A stretch of 64,000 bases of DNA from Rheinheimera pacifica. GTDB lineage: Bacteria; Pseudomonadota; Gammaproteobacteria; Enterobacterales; Alteromonadaceae. The translations under genes and the position numbers were made by a program. This document shows positions 8,768 through 18,701 of the stretch, piece after piece. Within the stretch, counting starts at the first letter, position 1; each line of letters starts with the position of its first letter. Location: assembly GCF_024809855.1 (NCBI RefSeq), contig NZ_JANUEM010000012.1, forward strand, positions 62,001-126,000. The letters run 5' to 3'. The notes beneath the pieces are model-generated. The model did not search any database. It was not told where the DNA came from and was given only the letters and a program-made list of their open reading frames with translations.

Positions 8768-8966
8768 TTTACTCTCCTTAATTGCAACACTACTGCACCA
8801 GCTATCTGTACAAGTTTATCTTAGACGATAGTTGTTTATCGACAACCACGTAGAATGATTAAGCATAAATTACGTAAAATTATCAATTTAGCCTTTCACA
8901 TCCGCTTTCTGATTGACCATAATAGCCTGCTAAGGTACCTTTGCGCACACTTTTTCCGGGGGTAGT

Positions 8967-9212
8967 ATGAGCAAGAAAAAAGCAGATTTAAGCCAGTTCG
9001 AACAAACCTTGTCTGAACTTGAGCTTATTGTGCAGCAACTGGAGCAAGGCGAATTATCACTGGATCAGTCTCTGCAACAATTTGAACGCGGTATTACCCT
9101 GGCCCGGCAAAGCCAGCAGCTGTTACAGGCGGCAGAGCAAAAAGTACAGATCCTGATGCAGCAACAACAACAGGAATCATTACTTCCCTTTGAGCCGCCA
9201 GCAGGAGAATAA
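8967..9212 (+). CDS. xseB: Exodeoxyribonuclease VII small subunit
   Basis: The 81-residue helical protein has the XseB pattern [26 protein letters not shown], with the E-Q-G-E-L-S-L-D turn near residues 25-32, and a Gln-rich tail. With XseA, not in this window, it forms exonuclease VII, which degrades single-stranded DNA. It heads the xseB-ispA-dxs operon, an arrangement conserved in gammaproteobacteria. GGGGG precedes the ATG. A TTGACC hexamer near 8913 may be part of its promoter, but the -10 is poor. Confidence 0.94.
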   Translation: MSKKKADLSQFEQTLSELELIVQQLEQGELSLDQSLQQFERGITLARQSQQLLQAAEQKVQILMQQQQQESLLPFEPPAGE

Positions 9213-9213
9213 G

Positions 9214-10101
9214 GTGCAACCTGAACGTTTAGCCGTATATCAGCAGCGGGTCGAGCAGCATTTACAGCAACATTTAAACAGCCGTACTGTTACCGATCAG
9301 CGGCTATTGTCTGCAATGTCTTACAGCTTATTGCTGGGTGGCAAAAGAGTACGGCCTTTTCTGGTGTACAGTTGCGGCACCTTGCTTGGCGCCAGTCTGA
9401 ATGACCTGGACGGCCCGGCTGCTGCGCTGGAAGCCTTGCATAGTTACTCACTTATTCACGACGATTTACCGGCGATGGATAACGATGATTTGCGCCGCGG
9501 TAAACCTACCTGCCATAAAGCCTTTGATGAGGCCACAGCCATACTGGCAGGCGATGCTTTACAAACCCTGGCTTTTGAAATGTTAAGCACACACCCCTAC
9601 CAGCAGGTAGATAGCAGTAGTATTGTAAAAATGCTACAGCAGTTATCACGCTCTGCTGGCTATAGCGGTATGTGTGGTGGCCAGGCAATAGATCTAGCCC
9701 AAACCAATCAGCACACCAGCCTGGCGCAACTGGAACAAATGCACAGACTAAAAACCGGCGCCCTGATTGAATGCGCAGTACATTTGGCCTGGCTGTGCAG
9801 CAAACAGCAAAATTTAGCCGAACGTGATGCATTAGTGCAATTTGCCCAGGCTTTAGGGCTGGCATTTCAGGTGCAGGATGATATTCTCGACATTGAAAGC
9901 GACACCAGCACACTTGGCAAGCCACAGGGGTCAGACACCAAGGCAAACAAATCAACCTATCCGGCACTACTGGGGCTGGATAATGCCAAAGCCAAAGCAC
10001 AGCAATTATATCAGGATGCACTAAACGCTCTGGCTCGCTTACCGTATAACACTGATGAGCTACGCGCCTTTGCGCAGTATATTATCGAACGCAGGTTTTA
10101 A
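9214..10101 (+). CDS. ispA: Farnesyl diphosphate synthase (geranyltranstransferase)
   Basis: The 295-residue polyprenyl synthase has the first Asp-rich motif [10 protein letters not shown] and the second DDILD, plus GGKRVRP near residue 40. It condenses IPP with DMAPP and GPP to make farnesyl diphosphate for ubiquinone and undecaprenyl carriers. The start is the GTG at 9214, five bases after AGGAGA and one base after the xseB stop; the longer frame from 9190 would overlap xseB and lacks a site. Length matches E. coli IspA. Confidence 0.95.
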   Translation: MQPERLAVYQQRVEQHLQQHLNSRTVTDQRLLSAMSYSLLLGGKRVRPFLVYSCGTLLGASLNDLDGPAAALEALHSYSLIHDDLPAMDNDDLRRGKPTCHKAFDEATAILAGDALQTLAFEMLSTHPYQQVDSSSIVKMLQQLSRSAGYSGMCGGQAIDLAQTNQHTSLAQLEQMHRLKTGALIECAVHLAWLCSKQQNLAERDALVQFAQALGLAFQVQDDILDIESDTSTLGKPQGSDTKANKSTYPALLGLDNAKAKAQQLYQDALNALARLPYNTDELRAFAQYIIERRF

Positions 10102-10115
10102 CACAGGCATGGATT

Positions 10116-11975
10116 ATGGCGTTAGATATTAACGATTACCCGTTATTAGCCAAGGCTAATTTACCCGAGCAGCTGCGTCAGCTGCCACAAGACAAACTGC
10201 CCGCACTCAGTGACGAGCTGCGCAGTTATTTATTGCAAAGTGTCAGCCAGAGCAGTGGCCATTTTGCCTCTGGTTTAGGCACCGTCGAGCTTACCGTAGC
10301 GTTGCATTATGTCTATAACACTCCGTTTGACCGGTTAATATGGGATGTTGGCCATCAGGCTTATCCGCATAAAATTCTGACCGGCCGGGCTGAGCGTATG
10401 CATACTATCCGCCAGAAAGATGGCTTGCACCCTTTTCCGTATCGTGAAGAAAGCGAATACGACGTGTTATCTGTCGGCCACTCCAGTACCTCAATCAGTG
10501 CAGCTTTGGGTATGGCAATTGCCGCTCAGCAGGCACGTAACAACCGTAAAGTTGTTGCCGTAATTGGTGATGGTGCTATTACGGCCGGTATGGCATTTGA
10601 AGCGCTGAACCACGCCGGAGAAGTACGCCCGGACATGCTGGTTATTCTGAATGATAATGAAATGTCGATTTCAGAGAATGTTGGCGCCTTAAACCGGTAT
10701 TTTGCCCGTATTTTATCCGGTAGTTTTTACACCAGCCTGCGTGAAGGCGGTAAAAAGATTTTAAGCGGTATGCCACCGTTACATGAGCTGGCCAGCCGTG
10801 CTGAAGAGCATTTTAAAGGTATGGTTACACCCGGCACCTTTTTTGAAGAATTGGGTTTTAACTATATTGGCCCAATTGACGGCCATGATGTGTTGGGGCT
10901 GGTAGATACCATCCGCAATATGCGTAATTTAAAGGGCCCGCAGCTGCTGCATATTGTTACGAAAAAAGGCAAAGGCTACGCACCGGCAGAGGCCGATCCT
11001 ATCGGCTATCACGCCGTGTCTAAATTTAACCCGGACGAGCAAAAACAACCTGCCAAAAAGGCTGGCCGACCCAGTTTTTCGAATATCTTCGGCAACTGGA
11101 TTTGCGATATGGCTGCCCAGGATGAACGCTTACAGGCTATTACGCCTGCTATGCGTGAAGGCTCTGATTTAGTCCGGTTTTCTAAAAGCTACCCTAAACG
11201 CTATTTCGATGTTGCCATTGCCGAGCAACATGCGGTAACACTGGCCGCAGGCATGGCGATTGAAGGGTTAAAGCCGGTAGTAGCAATTTACTCCAGCTTT
11301 TTACAACGCGGTTATGATCAACTGATCCATGATGTTGCCCTACAAAACCTTGATGTACTGTTTGCAGTTGACCGTGCCGGTGTAGTTGGTGCCGATGGCC
11401 CAACCCACCAGGGGGCCTTTGATATCAGCTTTATGCGTTGTATTCCGAATATGGTGATTATGGCACCATCAGACGAAAACGAATGCCGCCAGATGCTGTA
11501 CACCGGCTATCAATATCATGGGCCGGCGGCGGTGCGTTATCCACGCGGCAGTGGCACCGGTATTGAAGCACAGCCACAAATGCAACTGCTGCCACTGGGT
11601 AAAGCCAAAGTGATACGCCGGGGCGAACATACCGCTATACTGGCGTTTGGCCCGTTGCTAAGTGCCTGCCAGCATGCGGCAGAGCAGCTAAATGCTACTC
11701 TGGTAGATATGCGCTTTGTAAAACCACTGGATGAGAAGCTGTTAACCGAACTGGCGCAAAACCACACGCTACTGGTAACAGTTGAAGACAACGCCATCAC
11801 CGGTGGAGCCGGTTCGGCCGTAAATGAGTTTATCGCCAAAACCCAACTGGCAGTGCAAAGCCTGAACCTCGGCTTGCCTGATAACTTTATTAAGCATGGT
11901 AGCCAGGACGAAATATACACTGAGCTGGCGCTGGACAGCGATGGTATTCTTACCAGTATCCGGCAGCGGCTATAA
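10116..11975 (+). CDS. dxs: 1-deoxy-D-xylulose-5-phosphate synthase
   Basis: The 619-residue thiamine-diphosphate enzyme makes DXP from pyruvate and glyceraldehyde 3-phosphate, the first step of the MEP isoprenoid pathway. Visible motifs are [23 protein letters not shown], the ThDP/metal signature [15 protein letters not shown] ending in NDNEMSIS, and the catalytic Glu in [13 protein letters not shown]. It lies 14 bp after ispA, so the operon supplies and uses isoprenoid units. It ends at the terminator at 12010-12046. Confidence 0.97.
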   Translation: MALDINDYPLLAKANLPEQLRQLPQDKLPALSDELRSYLLQSVSQSSGHFASGLGTVELTVALHYVYNTPFDRLIWDVGHQAYPHKILTGRAERMHTIRQKDGLHPFPYREESEYDVLSVGHSSTSISAALGMAIAAQQARNNRKVVAVIGDGAITAGMAFEALNHAGEVRPDMLVILNDNEMSISENVGALNRYFARILSGSFYTSLREGGKKILSGMPPLHELASRAEEHFKGMVTPGTFFEELGFNYIGPIDGHDVLGLVDTIRNMRNLKGPQLLHIVTKKGKGYAPAEADPIGYHAVSKFNPDEQKQPAKKAGRPSFSNIFGNWICDMAAQDERLQAITPAMREGSDLVRFSKSYPKRYFDVAIAEQHAVTLAAGMAIEGLKPVVAIYSSFLQRGYDQLIHDVALQNLDVLFAVDRAGVVGADGPTHQGAFDISFMRCIPNMVIMAPSDENECRQMLYTGYQYHGPAAVRYPRGSGTGIEAQPQMQLLPLGKAKVIRRGEHTAILAFGPLLSACQHAAEQLNATLVDMRFVKPLDEKLLTELAQNHTLLVTVEDNAITGGAGSAVNEFIAKTQLAVQSLNLGLPDNFIKHGSQDEIYTELALDSDGILTSIRQRL

Positions 11976-12009
11976 GCCGTTAACACCTCTCGTTAATAGC
12001 AATAAAAGC

Positions 12010-12046
12010 CCGCTGCTGACAAAGCCTGTCATCAGCGGCTGTTTTT
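12010..12046 (+). terminator. Terminator of the xseB-ispA-dxs operon
   Basis: A 12-bp stem with one mismatch (CCGCTGCTGACA / TGTCATCAGCGG) and loop AAGCC is followed by five Ts at 12042-12046. It overlaps the last codons of the convergent diguanylate cyclase gene. Confidence 0.8.
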
Positions 12047-15000
12047 CAGCTCAAAATGCGCCAGCCCGGCAGATAGTAAACGCTCTACCTGTGCTTCAAC
12101 ATGAGATGAATCCTCAAATTCAAAGGCATCAACCTGCTGATCAAATGCAATAGTGGCAACACCATTTTTTCCGGCATGTTTAACATGGTACAGCGCCATT
12201 TCAGCCAGTTGTAACGATACCTCCCAGTTAATCAGCTGTCCGCCAAGCAACTCTAACGGATAAACCGCATAACCTACCGAGCAGGTTAACCGGGTGCGGT
12301 GCCCGTCGGGTAAATTGAATACTGTTTTAGCCACCAGCTCGTTCAGCCGGTAGCTAAACTGTGCTACCAGCTCAAGTGGTATATCACGCAGCACCAGTAC
12401 AAACTCTTCTCCGGCAAAACGCACAACATAATCTGAGCCACGCGTTTCACGGATCAGCAAGCCGGCTACCTGCTGAATACAGCTGTCACCTGCGCTGTTA
12501 CCAAACTGATCATTAACCTGTTTAAAATTGTCTAAGTCCAGATGAATTAGCGCCACGCATTTGCCCTGCGTTTGCATAGACTCACGGTTGCGCTGAAAAT
12601 GTTCTATGTCTTTTGGCAACTGCTCAAACATAAAGCGCCGGTTACGCAGGCCGGTTAAACTGTCTTTGTGTGTTAATAATGCCAGTTGCTCATTTAGCTC
12701 ATTTAACTTCAGGTTACTGTTTTCCAGCTCCTGTGTGCGTTGTTTTACCAGGCGCTCCAGCTGTTGCTGCTGATGCACAGTATTGCGCCTTAAAAGCCAC
12801 AGCAGGCCATACAGACAGAACAAAAACAACACCAGCCATAAGCCACGGTATACCAGGGTTTCATCAAAACGCTTGGGTACAACAAGCTCCAGCTCTTGTG
12901 TTTGCGCAGTGGCCCAGGGTTCATTCTCCAGCCGGGTTTGCACACGAAATACAAACTGGCCCGGTTCCAGATTGGTATAAACCGCTTCCCGCCTATCTGC
13001 AGCGTCGTGCCAGTGTTGTTCAAAACCTTTTAACTGGTAACGAAACTGTAAAGCCGCCGGTTTGATAAATTCAAGCGCAGAGTATTTGATGCTGATATTG
13101 CGATCGTCCAGCTCCAATACCACACGCGGCTGCTCAGCGGCAATAACATAGCTTTGTTGGCCCTGCACCAGTTTAATTACCGGCTGCACAGGCTTATCGG
13201 CTTTACGGTTAAGTTCTGCCGGCACCGCTACCAGCCCCTTTAATGTCGGGTACCAATACTGTTGCTGCCAGAATGCCACCTTGGCATGGCCTGCTCCATT
13301 GCAGCAACGCCCCGGTACAGTACCCAACTGCCGGTCATACGGCCCCAGCACATCTTGTATTGGCAGGTTGTCCAGGTTACCGGGCTGATCAAGGTCTGCA
13401 GAGCGCAGCCGGAAAATGCCTTTGTGGCTGCTGATCCAAATATAATCTGTAGCAGCATCGTATGTCATACTGACCACCGGGCTGTGCGGCAACCCGTTAG
13501 CCGAATGTAACTGATACCAGCTGTTGTCAGTGCGGCGAATAAAAATACCGTCATCCAGTGTACTGGCCAGCAAGTGACCACCGGGCAGCAACTGCAAGGC
13601 AGTAATGTAGCTGTTATATAATGCCGTTCCCACCCCAAGCCTGCTCAGCCGCTGTTGTTCATACAGATATAAACCACGGGTAGTACCAAATACCAGTTGT
13701 TCGTCTGTTTGCTGCAACACTGTTATATGGCGGGATTCAAGCTCAGAGTTTAGTGCAAAAGGTGTCAGGGTATTGTGCTGGTAGTGCACCAACCCCATCA
13801 CTCCGCCAATCCACAAGCCGCCATGAATATCCGCTTGCAACACCCTTACGGTTAAACCTTTTAAGCTGTCAAACTGCGCCTTAAGCTGTTTGGTATCGCG
13901 CTGGTAGGCCAGTACACCATTATCAGTAGCCAGCCACATATCATTAACATCCGGCCAGTAAATATCATGCACTGTGCCACTACCAAGCTGTGCTGCATTA
14001 ATCAGGCTGTGGTACTCTCCATCAGTTGCCAGCTCGCCAATGTCTGACTGCCCTGCAACCAGCAAGGTGCCGGAAGGAGTAACAGCCACACTGCGCACCA
14101 CAGCGTCAGACGGAAACGGCACCACCCGGCGGATATTTCCTACTGCGGCACGGTACAAACCATCGCTAAAACTGGCGAGCCAGATATTATTGTCACGGTC
14201 TTCAAAAATATCACTGAACCAGGGATAGCTACCCAGCTCATCGCCGGTAATATGCTGCCATGGCAGGCCGGCATGTTTATGAAACAGTTTGCGATGAGCG
14301 GATATCCAGCTATTGCCACGGCTATCACGTAGTAGCTTATATACCGCTGTGCTGTTTTGATCCGGCAACTGGCATTTTTTTACCTGGCCTGAGTCGGCAT
14401 CCAGATGATAAAAACCAGACTCACCGGCAATATGTAAGCCTTTTTCGGTCCAGTATAAGTCATACACCGGTGTCTGAATAAGCTCGGCCGGTAAGGTATA
14501 GCTTTTAATATTGCCATCCAGATCCATGCGGTACAGTTGCTCTGATCCCATAATCCAGATCTGCCCGTCTACCAGCTCCAGTTGGCTTACCTGTGAAAGA
14601 ATTTGTTGCACCCGGCTGACCTTGCCGTTATGAATACGAAACAGGTGATCAGCCGCTACCCAGATTTCACCGGGGCGCACTTCAATAATGGCGGTAACTT
14701 CAGATAGTATCTGGTAGCGTTCAAACTGCAGTGTTAACGGGTTAAAACCTGACAGGCCAGACTTAGTACCTACCCACATGTAGCCCTGGCTGTCATGCAA
14801 CAGGCGGGTAACACTATTGCTGGCCAGATGGCGGTGGCTTTCTTTGGTGAAATGTTCAAACTGCACACCATCAAAGCGGTTCAGGCCATATAAGGTGGCT
14901 AACCAGATAAAGCCCTGTGAATCCTGGCTGACAGAGCGCACTGAATTGCTGGATAAACCATCGGCACTGTTCCAGTGCTTAATATCAAAGTCATATACCG

Positions 15001-15067
15001 AAGGCTGATTGTACGCTTGTAAGAAAAGAGGACACCACAATAAAAGCAACAGTAAGGCATTTTTCAT
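12032..15067 (-). CDS. Periplasmic beta-propeller sensor diguanylate cyclase (Reg_prop, Y_Y_Y, GGDEF)
   Basis: The 1011-residue protein has a signal peptide (residues 1-18) and a long run of Reg_prop-type propeller repeats such as DSQGFIWLATLYGLNRFDG and DSQGYMWVGTKSGLSGFNP (about 25-610). A Y_Y_Y domain follows (about 640-735), then one transmembrane helix (about 738-760), a Gln-rich coiled coil (765-800) and a GGDEF domain. The catalytic loop reads RFAGEEF (885-889), an AGEEF variant; an RGSD inhibitory I-site lies five residues before it. It probably senses a periplasmic ligand and makes c-di-GMP. The ligand is unknown. It starts 27 bp after pgpA on the same strand. Confidence 0.9.
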   Translation of the reverse strand: MKNALLLLLLWCPLFLQAYNQPSVYDFDIKHWNSADGLSSNSVRSVSQDSQGFIWLATLYGLNRFDGVQFEHFTKESHRHLASNSVTRLLHDSQGYMWVGTKSGLSGFNPLTLQFERYQILSEVTAIIEVRPGEIWVAADHLFRIHNGKVSRVQQILSQVSQLELVDGQIWIMGSEQLYRMDLDGNIKSYTLPAELIQTPVYDLYWTEKGLHIAGESGFYHLDADSGQVKKCQLPDQNSTAVYKLLRDSRGNSWISAHRKLFHKHAGLPWQHITGDELGSYPWFSDIFEDRDNNIWLASFSDGLYRAAVGNIRRVVPFPSDAVVRSVAVTPSGTLLVAGQSDIGELATDGEYHSLINAAQLGSGTVHDIYWPDVNDMWLATDNGVLAYQRDTKQLKAQFDSLKGLTVRVLQADIHGGLWIGGVMGLVHYQHNTLTPFALNSELESRHITVLQQTDEQLVFGTTRGLYLYEQQRLSRLGVGTALYNSYITALQLLPGGHLLASTLDDGIFIRRTDNSWYQLHSANGLPHSPVVSMTYDAATDYIWISSHKGIFRLRSADLDQPGNLDNLPIQDVLGPYDRQLGTVPGRCCNGAGHAKVAFWQQQYWYPTLKGLVAVPAELNRKADKPVQPVIKLVQGQQSYVIAAEQPRVVLELDDRNISIKYSALEFIKPAALQFRYQLKGFEQHWHDAADRREAVYTNLEPGQFVFRVQTRLENEPWATAQTQELELVVPKRFDETLVYRGLWLVLFLFCLYGLLWLLRRNTVHQQQQLERLVKQRTQELENSNLKLNELNEQLALLTHKDSLTGLRNRRFMFEQLPKDIEHFQRNRESMQTQGKCVALIHLDLDNFKQVNDQFGNSAGDSCIQQVAGLLIRETRGSDYVVRFAGEEFVLVLRDIPLELVAQFSYRLNELVAKTVFNLPDGHRTRLTCSVGYAVYPLELLGGQLINWEVSLQLAEMALYHVKHAGKNGVATIAFDQQVDAFEFEDSSHVEAQVERLLSAGLAHFELKNSR

Positions 15068-15093
15068 TGGTGCGTTCTCTTTCTATTTTTTAG

Positions 15094-15573
15094 TTAACCC
15101 AGAGGTAAAAACGGTAATAGCAGTTGCAATGACAGCAGCGCAGCAATACCCGCGACAATATCGTCCAGCATAATACCGGTTCCGTCATGCACATTTTTAT
15201 CGAACCAACTTATTGGCCAGGGTTTTACAATATCAAACAAGCGGAATAATACAAAACCCAGCAGTAATGTTTGCCAATGCAATGGCGCCCACAACATAGT
15301 TATGCCGTATCCGATAATTTCATCCCAGACAATGGCGCCATGATCATGCTCGCCAATGTCCCGTGCTGTCTGCCCGCATAAGTACACACCCAGTACACTA
15401 CCGACGATAACAAAAGCCAGCAAATAGATATTACCGGCCCACAGCAACAACACAACCAGCGGCACGGCAGCTAAAGTACCAAAAGTACCGGGGGCTTTGG
15501 GTGACAAACCGCTGCCAAAGCCAAGTGCAAGAAACTGATACCATCTCTTCAGGTTAAACTGTGCAGTGCTCAT
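15094..15573 (-). CDS. pgpA: Phosphatidylglycerophosphatase A
   Basis: The 159-residue membrane protein has the PgpA N-terminal motif GFGSGLSPKAPGTFGTLAAVP and several helices, with acidic residues in WDEIIGYG and LFDIVKPWPI and a C-terminal DGTGIMLDDIVAG segment. It dephosphorylates phosphatidylglycerophosphate to phosphatidylglycerol. Its start overlaps the thiL stop (ATGA), the usual thiL-pgpA coupling in gammaproteobacteria. Confidence 0.95.
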   Translation of the reverse strand: MSTAQFNLKRWYQFLALGFGSGLSPKAPGTFGTLAAVPLVVLLLWAGNIYLLAFVIVGSVLGVYLCGQTARDIGEHDHGAIVWDEIIGYGITMLWAPLHWQTLLLGFVLFRLFDIVKPWPISWFDKNVHDGTGIMLDDIVAGIAALLSLQLLLPFLPLG

Positions 15574-16553
15574 GCGAAGTGCTTAAAACCATTATGCTGG
15601 TAGGTAAACGGTTGCTCGCCCTGCTTCAGCTCCAGCTTACCGGCGGCACCGGTAATGCGGCCGATACAGCTAACACCGATACCGTAAGGTGACAGTAATA
15701 CATCCAGCGAACCCCGGCGGGCTTCCGGTACGGTAAACAGCAGTTCGTAATCTTCGCCGCCTGATAAAGCCAGTTGTATTGCCATTGCACTGTCGCAACT
15801 GTCTTTAACCGCCTGCGACAACGGCAAGCGGGCAACATCAATGCTGGCCCCTACCGCAGAGCGCTTCATAATATGCTGAATATCGCTATACAGGCCGTCA
15901 GATAAATCCATCGCACTGCTGGCAATATTTCTTAGTGCCTGGCCGAGGGCAACACGGGCTGACGGATAATGAAAACGTTGCAGAATATGGGTTTGATGCT
16001 TTTTACTGACTTCATGCAGCCCCTGACACAGTTTCAGCCCTAAAGCGGCGTCCCCTAAAGTGCCGGTAACATAAATATAATCACCTACTTTAGCGCCGCT
16101 ACGCGTCAGTGCTTTACCTCGCGGCACTATGCCTTTGGCTATCATGGTCAGGCTAAGCGGGCCGCGTGTGGTGTCACCACCAATTAACTGGCAGTTATAG
16201 TATTCGGCGGTTTCATGTAAGCCTGCGGCAAAAGCTGCCACCCAGGGTTCATCTACAGCTGGTAACGTCAGCGCCAGTGATAACCAGGCAGGCTCTGCGC
16301 CCATGGCCGCTAAATCACTGACATTTACCGTTACCAGTTTGTGGCCAAGTGCCCGCGAGTCGTCATCAGGAAAAAAGTGCGTACCTACTACCATCGTATC
16401 GGTAGTTACCACTAAGTCATAACCATCACGCACCTGCAACACAGCACCATCGTCACCAACACCGATAGCGCTGTCTGCACGTTTGGCACCACAACTGGCA
16501 AAATAGCGGGAAATAAGTTCGAATTCATCCATAGAACTAAGAAGCCGACTCAT
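15570..16553 (-). CDS. thiL: Thiamine-monophosphate kinase
   Basis: The 327-residue PurM-like ATP-dependent kinase converts thiamine monophosphate to thiamine diphosphate. Motifs are GDDGAVLQV near residue 33, TTDTMVVGTHF near 50, GGDTTRGPL near 120, AMDLSDGL near 215 and GGEDYELLFTV near 264. The start at 16553 has AGGAGA seven bases upstream; an internal ATG eight codons later lacks a site. It lies 12 bp after nusB in the riboflavin/thiamine gene run. Confidence 0.96.
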   Translation of the reverse strand: MSRLLSSMDEFELISRYFASCGAKRADSAIGVGDDGAVLQVRDGYDLVVTTDTMVVGTHFFPDDDSRALGHKLVTVNVSDLAAMGAEPAWLSLALTLPAVDEPWVAAFAAGLHETAEYYNCQLIGGDTTRGPLSLTMIAKGIVPRGKALTRSGAKVGDYIYVTGTLGDAALGLKLCQGLHEVSKKHQTHILQRFHYPSARVALGQALRNIASSAMDLSDGLYSDIQHIMKRSAVGASIDVARLPLSQAVKDSCDSAMAIQLALSGGEDYELLFTVPEARRGSLDVLLSPYGIGVSCIGRITGAAGKLELKQGEQPFTYQHNGFKHFA

Positions 16554-16565
16554 GTCGGCTCTCCT

Positions 16566-16979
16566 TTAACTTGGACGCAGTACGCGTACGGCTTTATCCA
16601 AAATGCCGTTAACGAACTTGTGGCTATCGTCAGCGGCAAACGCTTTAGCCAGCTCAATAGCTTCGTTGATAATTACCTTGTACGGTACATCAAGACGGTA
16701 TTTAAGCTCGTAAGCCGATACCCGCAATATGGCTTTTTCAACAAAATCAATTTCATCGAACGGCCGGTCTAAATAAGGTTTTAATGCTTCATCCAGTACG
16801 GCATGGTTTTTCACCACACCGCGCACCAGATCCTGAAAATAGCCAACGTCCATATGTTTAACGTTAGTTTCCAGCAGTAATTGCTGCTCAATATCTGCAA
16901 TAGGGTTTTGGCTGACATGCCAGCTGTAAATTCCCTGTACTGCAAGTGACCGTGACTGACGACGGGCATTAGGTTTCAT
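16566..16979 (-). CDS. nusB: Transcription antitermination factor NusB
   Basis: The 137-residue all-helical protein has the typical NusB opening ([15 protein letters not shown]), a central [19 protein letters not shown] and the terminal [14 protein letters not shown]. It binds boxA RNA with NusE (S10) in rRNA antitermination. AGGAAGAG precedes the ATG. It lies 17 bp downstream of ribH, the standard ribH-nusB arrangement. Confidence 0.96.
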   Translation of the reverse strand: MKPNARRQSRSLAVQGIYSWHVSQNPIADIEQQLLLETNVKHMDVGYFQDLVRGVVKNHAVLDEALKPYLDRPFDEIDFVEKAILRVSAYELKYRLDVPYKVIINEAIELAKAFAADDSHKFVNGILDKAVRVLRPS

Positions 16980-16996
16980 GTATGTGTCTCTTCCTG

Positions 16997-17461
16997 TTAC
17001 AGCTTGGCCAGCAGGTTAACCATTTCCAGCGTAGACATAGCAGCTTCGCTACCTTTATTGCCCGCTTTGGTACCTGCACGCTCAATGGCCTGCTCGATGC
17101 TGTCTACTGTGAGTACCCCAAAAGCAACCGGAATGTCATGTTGCATCATTACCTGGGCAATACCTTTGGTACATTCACCGGATACATATTCAAAATGTGG
17201 CGTACCACCGCGGATAACTGCACCCAGCGCAATAATACCGTCATATTTTTTACTGGCGGCAACCCGCTGTACTGCCAGCGGTAATTCAAAGGCACCCGGC
17301 ACACGGATCACAGTAATATCCTGCTCTGCTACGTTACCAATACGCTGTAATGTGTCGGTTGCACCGCTTAGTAAGCTCTCAACAATAAAGCTGTTAAACC
17401 GCGCTACCACTAGCGCAAACTTCTTACCGTTGGCAGAAAACCCTGCTTCAATAACCTGCAT
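16997..17461 (-). CDS. ribH: 6,7-dimethyl-8-ribityllumazine synthase
   Basis: The 154-residue protein has the family segments [43 protein letters not shown] and [24 protein letters not shown]. It condenses the ribBX product, 3,4-dihydroxy-2-butanone 4-phosphate, with the pyrimidine made through RibD; riboflavin synthase then uses the product. It lies 118 bp downstream of ribBX, and the gap begins with a strong hairpin. Confidence 0.96.
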   Translation of the reverse strand: MQVIEAGFSANGKKFALVVARFNSFIVESLLSGATDTLQRIGNVAEQDITVIRVPGAFELPLAVQRVAASKKYDGIIALGAVIRGGTPHFEYVSGECTKGIAQVMMQHDIPVAFGVLTVDSIEQAIERAGTKAGNKGSEAAMSTLEMVNLLAKL

Positions 17462-17565
17462 AAGTTGCCCTTAAAATCTGACCGCTGAAAATTAGCCGTG
17501 CATAATAGCACAACACTGCCTAAACCGGCATAGTCTTTGTAACTCAGGCTCAGGCTTTCTTTGCA

Positions 17566-17588
17566 AGCGAATAACCGGGTTATTCGCT
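17566..17588 (-). other. Strong hairpin without a U-tract at the end of ribBX
   Basis: AGCGAATAACC and GGTTATTCGCT form a perfect inverted repeat around one base, giving about nine pairs and a 5-base loop. It spans the ribBX stop codon. The sequence after it on the transcript (TTGCAAAGAAAG) has no U-run, so it does not look like an intrinsic terminator. It could protect or process mRNA between ribBX and ribH; that is inference. Confidence 0.6.
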
Positions 17589-18689
17589 AACGTAATCCAC
17601 CACTTCCAGGCCAAAACCAGACAAGGCATGGTATTTTTTCGGCTGGCTGAGTAAACGCATTTTCTTCACGCCCAAAGTGGCCAGAATTTGCGACCCCACC
17701 CCAACATTACGGGAAGTGCCTTTCCAGGGCGCGCTGCGTGGCTTTTCACCTTTATCTTCAGCTTCAAACGCCTGTACGGTGCGGATAAGCTGTTCGGTAG
17801 ATTCATGCTTGCCAAGTAACACCAGCACACCACCGTCTTTAGCAATCCGCGCCATGGCGGTATGCAATGGGAAACTGCGGTTAGCTGCCCGGTCAGCCAT
17901 TAATAAATCGCTGAAGGTGTCATGTAAATGCACCCGTACCAAAGTGGGTTCATCAGCACTGATTTCGCCTTTTACCAAAGCAAAATGGATCTGGTTGTCG
18001 ATAGTATCTTTAAAGGTTACCAGCTTAAATTCACCCACTTCGGTGGGCAGCTGGCAACTGGCCACCTGCTCTATGGTGGTTTCATTAAGGTTGCGGTATT
18101 CAATTAAATCGGCAATGGTGCCAATTTTAATGCTGTGTTTTTGTGCGAACAGCTCCAAATCGGGCCGCCGTGCCATGGTGCCATCGTCATTAAGCACTTC
18201 AACAATGACTGCGGCAGGTTCAAGCCCGGCTAAACGGGCCAGATCACAACCGGCCTCAGTGTGGCCGGCGCGTACCAGTACGCCTCCATCTTGTGCCATC
18301 AGCGGAAAAATATGCCCCGGCTGTACAATATCACTGGGCCTGGCATCACGTGCAACGGCAGCTTTAACCGTGCGGGCCCGATCAGCGGCTGAAATACCGG
18401 TGGTAACGCCTTCTGCTGCCTCAATTGACACAGTAAAGTTAGTAGAAAACGGTGATTTATTCGCGTCTACCATTAAAGGCAACGCTAACTGGGTGCAGCG
18501 CTTTTTTGTCAGTGTTAAGCAAATTAACCCGCGGCCATGGGTAGCCATAAAATTAATGGCTTCGGGCGTAACGTATTCTGCCGCCATCAACAAATCGCCT
18601 TCGTTTTCGCGATCCTCATCGTCCATCAGCACGACCATTTTACCCTGACGGATGTCTTCAATAATTTCAGCAGGAGTATTCAGTTGCAT
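17580..18689 (-). CDS. ribB: 3,4-dihydroxy-2-butanone 4-phosphate synthase with degenerate GTP cyclohydrolase II domain (RibBX type)
   Basis: The N-terminal 200 residues are a complete RibB domain ([11 protein letters not shown] near residue 23, THGRGLICL near 69, [15 protein letters not shown] near 144). The C-terminal half aligns with RibA, but where RibA has its zinc cysteines (an ECLTGD...RCDCG pattern after VRVH) this protein has LHDTFSDL and NRSFPLH. The RQEGRNIGL catalytic segment is also missing. It should therefore not work as GTP cyclohydrolase II. Such RibBX fusions are known in Proteobacteria, normally with a separate ribA elsewhere. It lies 12 bp after riboflavin synthase. Confidence 0.93.
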   Translation of the reverse strand: MQLNTPAEIIEDIRQGKMVVLMDDEDRENEGDLLMAAEYVTPEAINFMATHGRGLICLTLTKKRCTQLALPLMVDANKSPFSTNFTVSIEAAEGVTTGISAADRARTVKAAVARDARPSDIVQPGHIFPLMAQDGGVLVRAGHTEAGCDLARLAGLEPAAVIVEVLNDDGTMARRPDLELFAQKHSIKIGTIADLIEYRNLNETTIEQVASCQLPTEVGEFKLVTFKDTIDNQIHFALVKGEISADEPTLVRVHLHDTFSDLLMADRAANRSFPLHTAMARIAKDGGVLVLLGKHESTEQLIRTVQAFEAEDKGEKPRSAPWKGTSRNVGVGSQILATLGVKKMRLLSQPKKYHALSGFGLEVVDYVSE

Positions 18690-18701
18690 AACAAACCTTA
18701 T

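Noticed and set aside
8154-8831. 225-codon open frame on the plus strand opposite pomA
   Set aside because: It is a codon-bias shadow of a well-conserved gene, with Ser/Ile/Ala-biased composition, no ribosome binding site and no recognisable domain.
12032-15067. Treating the AGEEF loop as an inactivating change in the GGDEF domain
   Set aside because: AGEEF-type variants are known in active cyclases, and the surrounding FAGEEF, RxxD and DLDNFK motifs are intact.
17677-18648. 323-codon open frame on the plus strand opposite ribBX
   Set aside because: It is antisense to a conserved enzyme, with low-complexity Ser/Thr/Ala composition and no start signal.
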